Positions 55,260-63,877 of a stretch of 64,000 nucleotides of DNA are shown here, one piece after another. Made by a program: the position numbers and the translations under genes. Source of the stretch: Pseudomonas citrullilanati (GTDB lineage Bacteria; Pseudomonadota; Gammaproteobacteria; Pseudomonadales; Pseudomonadaceae); contig NZ_JAUQOP010000020.1 of NCBI RefSeq assembly GCF_030580855.1, positions 33,055 to 97,054 of the forward strand, written 5' to 3'. The notes under the pieces were generated by a model that searched no databases, had not been told where the DNA came from, and saw only the letters and a program-made list of their open reading frames with translations. Each line of letters opens with the position of its first letter. Within the stretch, counting starts at the first letter, position 1.

Positions 55260-55820
55260 TTACATTGGGTTTTGTGGGCGCCACGGTTCGATCAGCGCAT
55301 CCAGGTTCATCGCGTCGGCGAAATCCAGGAACTGATCGCGCAGCCAGCTGATCTGGGTGCCGGCCGGCAGTGTCACGGTGAACGTGGCGTTGAGCATGGT
55401 GCCGCCGGTCTGGGGCGCCTGGTAGGTGTCGCAGGTCAGGTTTTCCAGTTCGACATGGTGGTCCATGAAGAACTGGCACAGCTCGTTGATGATGTCCGGG
55501 CGGTAGGCCGAACTCACGTAGGCCACATAGGGCAGGGCCTGGGGACGGTTTTCCAGCGCGGCGCTGCGCACCACGTTGACGGTGAAGGCGTGTTTCTTCG
55601 CCAGCACCGGCAGGCTGCCCTCCAGGCGGGCGAGGGCGTCCCAGCTGCCGGAGATTTCCAGCACCAGGGCACTGCATTCGCCGTGACGGGTCAGGCGTGA
55701 GGTCACGACGGCGCAGCGATTTTCATGGCTGGCGCGGCACAGGACGTTAGTCAGCTCCATGGGGTTGGCGCCAAGGGCACTGATAACAAGGAATTGTTCG
55801 CGGACTGTGGGGGTGGACAT
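55260..55820 (-). CDS. gcvR: GcvR-type glycine cleavage repressor (double ACT)
   Basis: A 186-aa protein with two ACT domains: VREQFLVISALGANPMELTNVLCR opens the first and PYVAYVSSAYRPDIINELCQFF the second. GcvR binds GcvA to repress the glycine cleavage operon; here the role is taken from the family. It has no DNA-binding domain. It is divergent from dapA and pairs with bcp. Confidence 0.9.
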   Translation of the reverse strand: MSTPTVREQFLVISALGANPMELTNVLCRASHENRCAVVTSRLTRHGECSALVLEISGSWDALARLEGSLPVLAKKHAFTVNVVRSAALENRPQALPYVAYVSSAYRPDIINELCQFFMDHHVELENLTCDTYQAPQTGGTMLNATFTVTLPAGTQISWLRDQFLDFADAMNLDALIEPWRPQNPM

Positions 55821-56136
55821 GCAGCATTCCTAAAGCGATGAGCGGTCGGTACCGGTGTCGCCCGGGTTCGGTGCCAGGCCCTGGAGAACGAACGGCTCAA
55901 GCCTTGTGTCCGCGGTTGCGCCGGGTTCCACGATGGCAGGAACGGACCGGGACAGACGCAGGATCAGGGCTTGTGGCGACGAAAACGGAGGCTGGAAACC
56001 GGCGTACGAGCTTATCGGTACCGATCAAAGCCTGAAGGGTAGCGAAAACCATCGCCAAGGGGAATGGTAGTTCGCTTGTACAAGCATCTTGGCGCCAGTA
56101 CCATTACCGCTCTCTTTTTCCGGCAGGAGCGGTTTC
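55821..56136 (+). promoter_or_regulatory. gcvR-dapA intergenic region with dapA promoter
   Basis: TTGTAC (56076-56081) and TACCAT (56099-56104) with 17 bases between them fit a sigma-70 promoter 32 bases before the dapA ATG. The remaining 316-base gap has no gene. Confidence 0.55.
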
Positions 56137-57015
56137 ATGATTGCGGGCAGTATGGTGGCACTGGTCACACCCATGGATGCACAAGGGCATCTTGACTGGG
56201 CCAGCCTCAGCAAACTCGTGGACTTCCACCTTGAAAACGGCACCCATGCCATCGTCGCCGTCGGCACCACCGGCGAGTCCGCCACCCTCGACGTCAACGA
56301 ACACATCGAAGTCATCCGTGCCGTGGTCAAGCAGGTCAATGGTCGCATCCCGGTCATCGCCGGCACCGGCGCCAACTCCACCCGCGAAGCCGTCGAACTG
56401 ACCCGCAATGCCAAGGAAGCCGGCGCCGACGCCTGCCTGCTGGTCGTCCCGTACTACAACAAGCCGACCCAGGAAGGCCTGTACCAGCACTTCAAGCACA
56501 TTGCCGAAGCCGTCGACATCCCGCAGATCCTCTACAACGTTCCCGGCCGCACCTCCTGCGACATGCAGGCCGAGACCGTGATCCGCCTGTCCACCGTGCC
56601 GAACATCATCGGCATCAAGGAAGCCACCGGCGACATGAAGCGCGCCAAGGCCATCCTCGATGGCGTCAGCCAGGATTTCGTCGTGCTGTCCGGGGATGAC
56701 CCGACCGCCGTCGAGCTGATCCTGCTGGGTGGCAAGGGCAATATCTCGGTAACCGCCAACGTCGCCCCGCGGGAAATGGCCGACCTGTGCGAAGCTGCGC
56801 TCAAGGGCGACGCCGAGACCGCGCGGGCCATCAACGAAAAACTGATGCCGCTGCACAAGGACCTGTTCATCGAGGCCAACCCGATTCCGGTGAAATGGGC
56901 CCTGGTCGAAATGGGCCTGATGCACGAAGGTATCCGCCTGCCACTCACCTGGCTGAGCAACACCTGTCATGAACCGCTGCGGCAGGCCATGCGCCAGTCC
57001 GGCGTCCTGGTTTAA
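56137..57015 (+). CDS. dapA: 4-hydroxy-tetrahydrodipicolinate synthase
   Basis: A 292-aa aldolase. Schiff-base Lys161 is in GIKEATGDM. Tyr133 is in ILYNVPGRT and Thr44 in [10 protein letters not shown]. It condenses pyruvate with aspartate semialdehyde for lysine and meso-diaminopimelate. CAGGAGC precedes the ATG. bamC follows after 17 bases, the standard dapA-bamC linkage. Confidence 0.97.
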   Translation: MIAGSMVALVTPMDAQGHLDWASLSKLVDFHLENGTHAIVAVGTTGESATLDVNEHIEVIRAVVKQVNGRIPVIAGTGANSTREAVELTRNAKEAGADACLLVVPYYNKPTQEGLYQHFKHIAEAVDIPQILYNVPGRTSCDMQAETVIRLSTVPNIIGIKEATGDMKRAKAILDGVSQDFVVLSGDDPTAVELILLGGKGNISVTANVAPREMADLCEAALKGDAETARAINEKLMPLHKDLFIEANPIPVKWALVEMGLMHEGIRLPLTWLSNTCHEPLRQAMRQSGVLV

Positions 57016-57032
57016 TTGAGGAAGTACAACGC

Positions 57033-58148
57033 ATGAAGCGAATGGCCGGACTTTCCGCACTTGCCTTGATTATCTCCAGCACCAGCGGCTGCGGATGGAT
57101 CTGGGGGCCGGAAGGTTACTTCCGCGACCGTGGTAGCGATTACCTGCAAGCGCAACAGACTGCACCGATGCAACTGCCGCAAGACGTCAATGTCGCCAAG
57201 CGCCTGGATCCGCTGCTGCCGATCCCGCGCAACGTCGCCGACGACACCGCCAAGGGCGAATACGTCGTTCCGCGTCCGCAGCCGCTGTCGGCCGTGGCCG
57301 ATGCCAGCGACTACACCTTGCAGAAGAGTGGCGATTCCAGCTGGGTCATGGGCCAGCATCCACCGGCTGAAGTCTGGCCCGTGGCCATCCAGTTCTTCCA
57401 GGACAACGGTTTCCGCCTGGATGAACAACGCCCGCAGACCGGCGAGTTCACCACCACCTGGCAGCGTGCCGACGAACTGTCCGCGGCCATGGGCAAGCGT
57501 CTGAGCGCCGCCGGTGTCGCGTCCGACGCCGAAACCCGGGTGCGGGTGCGTATCGAGCCGGGCGTGCAGCGCAACACCAGTGAAATCTACGTGGTCAGCG
57601 CCGAGCGTCCCGCCGGCAGCAGCGCCGACGTAGCCTTCACCAACCGTTCGGTCAATACCGGCCTCGATGCCGCCCTGGTGGATGACATGCTTGCCAGCAT
57701 GAGCCGTACCGCCGAGCAAGGTGGTTCGGTCTCGATGCTGGCCACCCGCGACTACGACACCCCGAGCCGCGTCAGCCTGAGCGAAGACGGCAGCGGCAAC
57801 CCGGTGCTCAACGTCGGCTCCGACCTGGACCGCGCCTGGTCGAGCGTCGGCCGTGCGTTGGAGCAGGGCGAATGGCGGGTTGAGGACATCAACCGCAGCC
57901 TGGGCCTGTACTACATCAACCTGGCCGAAAAAGCCGAGAAGAAAGACGAGAAGCCGGGCTTCTTCAGTGGCCTGTTCGGCAGCAAGCCGGACAAGGAAGA
58001 AGTCGAGGCCCGTGCCGAGCGCTACCAGGTTCGCCTGAGCAAGGTGGGCGACAACGTCCAGGTCACCGTCGAGAAGAACATCAACACCGTGGCGCCGGCC
58101 GAAGTGGCCCGCAAGGTGTTGGGCGTGATTCAGGACAACCTGGGCTGA
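57033..58148 (+). CDS. bamC: Outer membrane assembly lipoprotein BamC
   Basis: A 371-aa lipoprotein. The signal ends at STSGC (Cys20), followed by the unstructured BamD-binding segment (GYFRDRGSDYLQAQ, VPRPQPLSAV) and two helix-grip domains (PPAEVWPVAIQFFQDNGFRL, and after 230 GNPVLNVGSDLDRAWSSVGRAL, shown in part). It is a subunit of the BAM complex. Gene order dapA-bamC-MBL-purC is conserved in pseudomonads. Confidence 0.94.
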   Translation: MKRMAGLSALALIISSTSGCGWIWGPEGYFRDRGSDYLQAQQTAPMQLPQDVNVAKRLDPLLPIPRNVADDTAKGEYVVPRPQPLSAVADASDYTLQKSGDSSWVMGQHPPAEVWPVAIQFFQDNGFRLDEQRPQTGEFTTTWQRADELSAAMGKRLSAAGVASDAETRVRVRIEPGVQRNTSEIYVVSAERPAGSSADVAFTNRSVNTGLDAALVDDMLASMSRTAEQGGSVSMLATRDYDTPSRVSLSEDGSGNPVLNVGSDLDRAWSSVGRALEQGEWRVEDINRSLGLYYINLAEKAEKKDEKPGFFSGLFGSKPDKEEVEARAERYQVRLSKVGDNVQVTVEKNINTVAPAEVARKVLGVIQDNLG

Positions 58149-58152
58149 TCCG

Positions 58153-58911
58153 ATGCGTTTTGCCGTTCTCGGCAGCGGTAGCCAGGGGAACGGCACGCTG
58201 GTAGCCAGCGCCGGTACGTATGTACTGGTCGATTGTGGTTTCTCCCTGCGGGAAACCGAGAAGCGCCTGTTGCGCCTGGGGGTGCATCCGGCGCAACTGA
58301 GCGCGATACTCGTGACCCACGAACATGCCGACCACGTGCATGGCGTGGGTTTGCTGTCTCGGCGCTACAATCTGCCGGTGTACCTGAGCCGTGGAACCCT
58401 CGGCGGCCTGCGCAAGCCCATCGAGCCGGCAGGTTTCGTGGCCGGCGGCGAGCAATTGCGCATCGGCTGCCTGGACATCAGCGTGGTCAGCGTGGCCCAT
58501 GATGCCCGCGAGCCGACGCAGTATGTGTTCAGCGACGGCGAGCGGCGTTTCGGCTTGCTGACCGACCTGGGTTCGTATTGCGACAGGGTGATGGACAGTT
58601 ACCGGGACCTCGATGCCTTGATGATCGAGTCCAACCATTGCCGCGACATGCTCGCGCGCGGGTACTACCCGTACTTCCTCAAGCAGCGGGTTGGCGGGGA
58701 GCACGGACATTTGAACAACCACCAGGCCGCGTTCCTGGTGGCCGAGTTGGGCTGGCAAGGCCTGCAACACCTGGTCCTGGCCCATCTGAGCAGCAAGAAC
58801 AACCTGCCGCAGCTGGCCCGGCAATGTTTTGTCGACACCCTCGGGTGCGACCCGGACTGGCTGCAACTGGCCGATCAAGATTCAGGGCTCGACTGGCGAC
58901 ATATCGCCTAG
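58153..58911 (+). CDS. Metallo-beta-lactamase fold hydrolase (YycJ/WalJ-like)
   Basis: A 252-aa protein with the metal motif HxHxDH at 56-61 (THEHADHVHG) and a start MRFAVLGSGSQGNGTLV like the YycJ group. Further ligands lie in VAHDAREPTQY and ESNHCRDML. YycJ relatives are nucleases or have roles in cell-wall or DNA repair control; the substrate here is unknown. It starts four bases after bamC and is probably co-transcribed. Confidence 0.9.
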   Translation: MRFAVLGSGSQGNGTLVASAGTYVLVDCGFSLRETEKRLLRLGVHPAQLSAILVTHEHADHVHGVGLLSRRYNLPVYLSRGTLGGLRKPIEPAGFVAGGEQLRIGCLDISVVSVAHDAREPTQYVFSDGERRFGLLTDLGSYCDRVMDSYRDLDALMIESNHCRDMLARGYYPYFLKQRVGGEHGHLNNHQAAFLVAELGWQGLQHLVLAHLSSKNNLPQLARQCFVDTLGCDPDWLQLADQDSGLDWRHIA

Positions 58912-58938
58912 CCCACTACTTAGCAAGCGGAGCCCATC

Positions 58939-59652
58939 ATGGAAAAACGTGAAGAACTCTACCGCGGCAAAGCCAAGTCGGTTTACAAGACCGACGACGC
59001 CGACCGCTTGATCCTGCTGTTTCGCAACGACACCTCGGCGTTCGACGGCAAGCGCATCGAACAGCTGGACCGCAAGGGCATGGTGAACAACAAGTTCAAC
59101 GCCTTCATCATGCAGAAGCTCGAAGCCGCCGGCGTGCCGACCCAGTTCGACAAGCTGCTGGGCGACAACGAATGCCTGGTCAAGAAGCTGGACATGATCC
59201 CGGTCGAGTGCGTCGTGCGTAACTACGCCGCCGGCAGCCTGGTCAAGCGCCTGGGCGTGGAAGAGGGCATGAAGCTCAACCCCTACACCTTCGAACTGTT
59301 CCTGAAGGACGACGCCAAGGGCGACCCGTTCATCAACGAATCCCACGTCGTGGCGTTCGGTTGGGGCACCGCCGAGCAACTGGCGCGCATGAAGGAGTTG
59401 TCCCTCAAGGTCAACGACGTGCTGAGCAAGCTGTTCGACGACGCCGGCCTGCTGCTGGTGGACTTCAAGCTCGAATTCGGCGTGTTCAGCGACGGCTCCA
59501 TCGTCCTGGGTGACGAATTCAGCCCGGACGGCTGCCGCCTCTGGGACAAGGCCACCAAGAAGAAGATGGACAAGGACCGCTTCCGCCAAGGCCTCGGTGA
59601 CGTCATCGAAGCCTACGAAGAAGTCGCCCAGCGCCTGGGCGTGCCGCTGTAA
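58939..59652 (+). CDS. purC: SAICAR synthetase
   Basis: A 237-aa ATP-grasp-like enzyme starting [26 protein letters not shown] (shown in part). [18 protein letters not shown] and [30 protein letters not shown] (in part) are the family blocks. It joins CAIR and aspartate in purine synthesis. Length is standard. It is the last core gene before tRNA-Ser and the accessory region. Confidence 0.96.
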   Translation: MEKREELYRGKAKSVYKTDDADRLILLFRNDTSAFDGKRIEQLDRKGMVNNKFNAFIMQKLEAAGVPTQFDKLLGDNECLVKKLDMIPVECVVRNYAAGSLVKRLGVEEGMKLNPYTFELFLKDDAKGDPFINESHVVAFGWGTAEQLARMKELSLKVNDVLSKLFDDAGLLLVDFKLEFGVFSDGSIVLGDEFSPDGCRLWDKATKKKMDKDRFRQGLGDVIEAYEEVAQRLGVPL

Positions 59653-59696
59653 TCGACGCAAGCATCTGATAGCACGGAAAAAATTTCGCTCGGGGG

Positions 59697-59725
59697 TTCG
59701 CTTCCGGCGAATGTGCTGGTATGAT
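59697..59725 (+). promoter_or_regulatory. Promoter of tRNA-Ser(CGA)
   Basis: TTCGCT (59697-59702) and TATGAT (59720-59725) are 17 bases apart and end 10 bases before the tRNA. Confidence 0.55.
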
Positions 59726-59735
59726 GCGCGCCACT

Positions 59736-59825
59736 GGAGAGATGCCGGAGTGGCCGAACGGGACGGATTCGAAATCCGTTGTACTGGCGACAGTACCTAG
59801 GGTTCAAATCCCTATCTCTCCGCCA
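59736..59825 (+). tRNA. tRNA-Ser (CGA)
   Basis: A 90-base class II tRNA. The acceptor GGAGAGA pairs with TCTCTCC, the discriminator is G and CCA is encoded. The anticodon stem ACGGA/TCCGT encloses TTCGAAA, giving anticodon CGA (reads UCG). A long variable arm TACTGGCGACAGTA and the T arm GGGTTCAAATCCC are present. Its 3' half is a typical target of tyrosine integrases, and the AT-richer accessory DNA begins directly after it. Confidence 0.96.
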
Positions 59826-59832
59826 TACGTAT

Positions 59833-59867
59833 AAACCCCTGCAAATCATTGATTTGCAGGGGTTTTT
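59833..59867 (+). terminator. Terminator after tRNA-Ser
   Basis: Perfect stem AACCCCTGCAAATC / GATTTGCAGGGGTT with an ATT loop, followed by TTTCGTTTTT. Confidence 0.92.
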
Positions 59868-60126
59868 CGTTTTTGCATTTTGGTCGTTGTACGTAGCCAT
59901 TGTACGTAATCTGGTGCGTAATATTTGGGGATGCAATCGACCCGCATATGTCCAATCTGCTGCGCAAAGCAACCGGTACAGATGCACGGCATGTCTCCGG
60001 CTCACCTCCAGGGCACCGGTCCTGTCGGCCATCCCATTGGGTACTGTACAATCGACTCATTGTGGGGGTTGCCTAGGAAGGGTTCTACGGCGTTGCTCTC
60101 GATTTGATGATGAGAGGTTGAATTGC
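59868..60126. other. Island junction and leader of the DUF262 operon
   Basis: The stretch contains two direct copies of TTGTACGTA (59888-59896 and 59900-59908) and a related GTGCGTAAT just after. It also holds TACAAT at 60047-60052, a possible -10 element for the downstream operon, and AGAGG before the DUF262 ATG. No integrase gene and no second copy of the tRNA 3' end are visible in the window. The role of the repeats (integrase arm sites or operator) is open. Confidence 0.45.
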
Positions 60127-61224
60127 ATGGCAAGAGCACGGAAGGTTGCACTCACGGAAGAAGCGAAACGGCAGGCGGAGGATGCGGTATCGGTGGCCGC
60201 TCGTCAGGTCAAATTTACAGTCGCCGAATATCCAGTAGCTATGTATGTCAGTCGGTTCAGTGATGACAACAGTGACCGGTATTTCGTGCCTGAGTATCAG
60301 CGAAATCTCGCGTGGTCTGACGAACAGAAGTCGCAGTTCATTGAGTCGTTGATCATTGGGTTGCCGATCCCTTTCATGTTTTTCTATCAGACCTCCAACG
60401 GCAGGATGGAGATCGTTGATGGGTCCCAACGGATGCGGGCAATGCGCTCGTTCCTTCGAGAAGGGCTGCGTCTATGTGACATGGTTCTGGTTCCAGAACT
60501 GAACGGTTTTGCGTTTCACGATCTGCCAGATGACCGACGGAACAAGCTTGAAGATATTACGATTCGGACCATCATCCTGGACACTGACACAGATCCGTCT
60601 ACCCGGGCTGAAATGTTTGCACGTATCAACCGTATGGGAACTGTTGCCAACGAAGCGGAAATTCGCAGAGGTTCATTACCAGGCCCTGTTACAACTTTAA
60701 TTCTAGAACTGGCCGAAGATGAACGATTCGCTGCCCTTACCCCCCTTTCATCTAAGGCAGTTAATCAGCGTGAACGTGAAGAACTGGTCACAAGGTTTTT
60801 TGCCTACCTCAACACGTATGAAACAGATCAGGGACGATTCCCAGGTTACAAAGACCGTCCTAAGAAATTTCTTTACGATTATCTCAAGGTCGTTAACGTG
60901 TCTGCTACGGAGAACCCAGGCATCATCGAAAGTATGCGGAATGAATTTTACCGTATGCTTGACTTTGTTGCTCAGACCTTCGAACTCGGATTTCGAAAAG
61001 TCGCAGGAGCTAATACCGTTCCTCGGGTGAGATTCGAAGCCATTGCGATTGGGTCCGCATTAGTTCTTCGTCAAAATCCTGGATTTGAAATAGATCCGAA
61101 TGTCGTGACCGAGCGAATGTTGAATCTTGGCTTTGACGCTGTTGTTGTATCGGACGGATCAAATGTCCGATCAAAGTTGGAAGGGCGTATTGATTTGGTT
61201 GTAAGGATCTTGACTGAACAATGA
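60127..61224 (+). CDS. DUF262 (GmrSD N-terminal/ParB-like) protein
   Basis: A 365-aa protein. Motifs of the DUF262 fold are FVPEYQRNLAWSDEQKSQFIESL from residue 53, IVDGSQRMRAM at 96-106 (variant of the usual DGQQR) and FARINRMGTVANEAEIRRG at 164-182. In GmrSD this fold binds and hydrolyses nucleotide and senses modified DNA. The HNH (DUF1524) nuclease half of GmrSD is missing, so the effector must be another protein. The ATG at 60127 with AGAGG upstream is used; a longer in-frame reading would run through the tRNA. The HEPN gene starts inside its stop codon (ATGA overlap). Confidence 0.88.
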   Translation: MARARKVALTEEAKRQAEDAVSVAARQVKFTVAEYPVAMYVSRFSDDNSDRYFVPEYQRNLAWSDEQKSQFIESLIIGLPIPFMFFYQTSNGRMEIVDGSQRMRAMRSFLREGLRLCDMVLVPELNGFAFHDLPDDRRNKLEDITIRTIILDTDTDPSTRAEMFARINRMGTVANEAEIRRGSLPGPVTTLILELAEDERFAALTPLSSKAVNQREREELVTRFFAYLNTYETDQGRFPGYKDRPKKFLYDYLKVVNVSATENPGIIESMRNEFYRMLDFVAQTFELGFRKVAGANTVPRVRFEAIAIGSALVLRQNPGFEIDPNVVTERMLNLGFDAVVVSDGSNVRSKLEGRIDLVVRILTEQ

Positions 61225-61934
61225 CTACCCTACTTCGTGAACTGTCAGAGCGTAAAGATGAATTTTTTTATCATCTTAATTTGGCCGAAGCCCTGGAACT
61301 TAGAATTTTCGACGGCGAGTCTATTTCTGTAGGTGATGTTTCGCTGAACGTACGGCATGTGATGACAATGAAGTCTGGTTTGATTGTTCATCTTTATAAT
61401 GTCGTAGAGGCGGTCATGAGCCGTACAATTGACGAGGTTGGTCGGGCGGTCAAAACCGCCCCGCCGAGCGATTGGGCCCATCAAACCCTTAAAGAGTGGC
61501 TGCGTTTAAATGCATCTATCGGACTCGATGGTAATGAAGACAGCAGGTTAGCTGTTGTGCATAAAGCAGCATTGCAGTTGTTGCAGAAAACGCCGATCGA
61601 ACGTTTAAAGTTTAAGAAGCCGTCGGGTACGTGGTCCGATAGCGTGATATATACTTTTGCTACTAGGTTAGGGGTGCAGTTTCGCTTGACCGGCGATATT
61701 GCTCGCAAATTTCAGAAAGCACCGAAGTATGGTGACGAAACGCCAATGACATTTTTGGCAGAGCGTCGGAATGCAATTGCACACGGCAGAAAAACGTTCG
61801 AAGATGGTGCGGCGGACCTCTCGTTGGGGGACATAAAAGAGCTTGGAATTATTACGATCAGTTATATGGAGTTAGCTATCGAAGCATTTCAAAAATTTGT
61901 GAATGAAAGAAAATATATGGCGGTTCAAGTTTGA
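61221..61934 (+). CDS. HEPN-domain protein (MAE_28990-like), probable RNase
   Basis: A 237-aa, mostly helical protein. The HEPN ribonuclease motif RNxxxH is intact as R183-N184-A-I-A-H188 in AERRNAIAHGRKTF. An N-terminal helical part (LRELSERKDEFFYHLNLAEALE) and the segment MKSGLIVHLYNVVEAVMSRTI fit the MAE_28990/MAE_18760 HEPN group reported near DUF262 and methylase genes. It would cut RNA, perhaps tRNA, when released, and is the likely toxic effector. It overlaps DUF262 by four bases and the methylase by one, and is AT-richer than the core. Confidence 0.82.
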   Translation: MTTLLRELSERKDEFFYHLNLAEALELRIFDGESISVGDVSLNVRHVMTMKSGLIVHLYNVVEAVMSRTIDEVGRAVKTAPPSDWAHQTLKEWLRLNASIGLDGNEDSRLAVVHKAALQLLQKTPIERLKFKKPSGTWSDSVIYTFATRLGVQFRLTGDIARKFQKAPKYGDETPMTFLAERRNAIAHGRKTFEDGAADLSLGDIKELGIITISYMELAIEAFQKFVNERKYMAVQV

Positions 61935-63013
61935 TGTCAAAGTTTGAAAAAATCCATGCGGTTGATCTTTTCTGCGGGGCAGGTGGGCTGACGTATGGTC
62001 TTGAATCTGCTGGAATAGACGTAAAATTAGGCGTTGATATTGACCCGGCCTGCGCGTACCCAATTGAACGAAATTCTAATGCGAAATTCTTGCAAGCAGA
62101 CGTGGCTTCGCTTGATTCAGCAGTTATCACAGCGTCGCTAAATGGTGCACGGTATAAATTGCTCGCAGGCTGTGCACCCTGTCAGCCATTTTCTACATAT
62201 TCGCGCGCGGCGAAGCAAAAACATGGCGAAAATGCTGGCGACAAGCGTAACGAAGATTGGCGGTTGGTTGAACATTTCGCAAAGGTAATTAGAGAGGTTC
62301 AGCCTGATGTTGTGACGATGGAGAACGTTCCTCCCCTAGCTCAACAGCCTATATTCAAAGAGTTTCTTGCGGGACTGGTGGGGTATTGGGTTGACTGGCG
62401 CATTGTCGAATGTGATGCCATTGGTCTTCCTCAGACCAGAAAACGTTTGGTGATACTGGCATCCAAACTGGGACCAATAAGTATTCCTGACTTTTCCCTA
62501 CAGCAAAAGACAGTGCAGGAAACAATCGGAGATCTTCCCCCGCTGGTTGCGGGAGGAATCGACCCCAACGATCGTCTTCACCGAGCTAGTAAACTGAGTG
62601 CCACCAACCTTTTGCGAATACAGCATTCTGTTCCCGGCGGTAGCTGGCGTGACTGGCCGGAAGATCTACGATCTTCATGCCATGCAAAAGAAACTGGTGC
62701 TACGTACCCGTCAGTATATGGGCGAATGAAATGGGATGCGCCGGCTCCTACGATCACTACACAGTGTTTTGGATACGGTAATGGAAGATTTGGACACCCA
62801 GTACAAGATCGGGCTATTAGTCTAAGGGAAGCAGCAATGTTGCAGGGGTTCCCCAAAGAATACTCGTTCATACCGGAGGGCGAGAAGGTGAGCTTTGCTA
62901 AGGTTGGAAGGCTGATCGGAAATGCTGTCCCCGTAACACTGGGACGGGTTATAGGGGAGCTGATCATAGAGCACGTGAAAGCCCATAAAGATGGACTAGA
63001 AAAAGCTAAATGA
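61934..63013 (+). CDS. C5-cytosine DNA methyltransferase
   Basis: A 359-aa complete methylase. Motif I is DLFCGAGG at 11-18. Motif IV is PCQPFS at 82-87 with catalytic Cys83. Motif VI is ENV at 130-132, VIII is QTRKRLVIL at 167-175, IX is REAAMLQGFP at 298-307 and X is GNAVPVTLG at 329-337. The target-recognition region lies at about 190-285. The ATG at 61934 shares its A with the HEPN TGA. It would mark host DNA as self; no restriction endonuclease gene is next to it. The recognition site cannot be read from sequence. Confidence 0.93.
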   Translation: MSKFEKIHAVDLFCGAGGLTYGLESAGIDVKLGVDIDPACAYPIERNSNAKFLQADVASLDSAVITASLNGARYKLLAGCAPCQPFSTYSRAAKQKHGENAGDKRNEDWRLVEHFAKVIREVQPDVVTMENVPPLAQQPIFKEFLAGLVGYWVDWRIVECDAIGLPQTRKRLVILASKLGPISIPDFSLQQKTVQETIGDLPPLVAGGIDPNDRLHRASKLSATNLLRIQHSVPGGSWRDWPEDLRSSCHAKETGATYPSVYGRMKWDAPAPTITTQCFGYGNGRFGHPVQDRAISLREAAMLQGFPKEYSFIPEGEKVSFAKVGRLIGNAVPVTLGRVIGELIIEHVKAHKDGLEKAK

Positions 63014-63059
63014 TCTTTTGTCTAGCGTGTTGACGCAGATTATTTGGAGGGGAGATGTT

Positions 63060-63390
63060 ATGTTCGGAGATCATCTTGCGAACACCGGCTCCGGAATTTC
63101 ATTAAGAAAGTCATTGCACACCCTAGATATTTGTCTGAGATTTCATCGGCATATGAAAACTCTCAAATCTTCACCTGGCCAACAATAATATATTTGATCG
63201 AGCCCCCTAGATAAGTTACTCGTTGTTCATGTGCTTGTAGGGTGGTGAGATCGGTAGCTGATCACGTCAATATCTGGATGAATCAGCTAGGAGCGAGAGG
63301 AGTTCATGGGGTAAGAAGCAGGCGATTCGGGGTGCGAAATCAAAAAATCTTAAATAGTGGCTGTATCATTTATATAGAAATAGACTGGGT
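63060..63390 (+). pseudogene. Decayed vsr-like (very short patch repair endonuclease) remnant
   Basis: Several frames carry pieces of a Vsr pattern in the right order. From an ATG at 63060 with strong GGAGGGGAG upstream comes NTGSGISLRKSLHTL then LRFHRHMKTL, ending at a stop at 63186. Around 63213 in the same frame is KLLVVHVLVGW. From 63242 in another frame comes HVNIWMNQLGARG then RNQKILNSGC and IIYIEID. In Vsr proteins these places read LRK.LH.LG.RFR.H.KTLPG, then VFVHGCFWH, then FW..K...N..RD and GW.V..VWEC. Catalytic residues appear lost. Vsr next to a C5 methylase is usual. Confidence 0.55.
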
Positions 63391-63552
63391 TGGTCTGTGT
63401 AGGAGCATTTGCTCAGTAACGATGTGCTCTGTAACAATTGCATCAAAATAATAAGGCATGCTCGATGCCGTAGCGCTGTAAGCTGAAGTTAAATTGTGCT
63501 GAATGTTTATCCAGCTTACCGTGTGACGGATCATAGGGTCTGAACGAGTGGC

Positions 63553-63877
63553 ATGTTGCGGCTCGATAATGATCAGGACCTATATTTGATACAAAAGATA
63601 GTTCACCTGGCTCTCGCTCTGCCCGGTAACGGTAAAACGCACATTTTTTTGTGCGAAGCAAAAAACCTTATAAGCTCTGGCAAGAAAATTCTTTATTCTC
63701 CTGCCGACAATTCCGCTGGCCGATGTAGTTATGCAACGATTGCCGTCGGGGCTTAGAGCTACTCGTATTGATTCGAGCACTAGAAGCAAAGCGAATGTTG
63801 TACGCATGTTGAATGATGCATTGAGGCCAAATAGTGGCGAAGTGTTTGTTATCTGCCAACATGCCACTCTTCAGTAA
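63553..63877 (+). pseudogene. Frameshifted P-loop ATPase/helicase N-terminal fragment
   Basis: The first frame reads IVHLALALPGNGKTHIFLCEAKNL, with a Walker-A-like PGNGKTH, then SSGKKIL. At the A-run 63685-63688 the reading continues in another frame as FILLPTIPLADVVMQRLP, then RIDSSTRSKANVVRMLNDAL and EVFVICQHATLQ, with a stop at 63875. Together this resembles the Walker A and motif Ia (PT-type) start of DEAD/DEAH helicase-like ATPases. It is out of frame and cut short, so probably inactive. A sequencing error at the A-run would explain the shift but not the early end. Confidence 0.45.

Noticed and set aside
59779..60126. N-terminal extension of the DUF262 gene by 116 codons
   Set aside because: It would start inside tRNA-Ser and run through the terminator. 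The residues are Cys/Arg-rich without family match, and a good start with AGAGG exists at 60127.
59868..60126. Integrase or excisionase gene at the island junction
   Set aside because: Short frames here show no tyrosine recombinase residues; only repeats and a leader are supported.
63242..63451. Independent 69-codon gene after the methylase
   Set aside because: No ribosome site, and its readable part fits better as a shifted piece of a decayed vsr gene.
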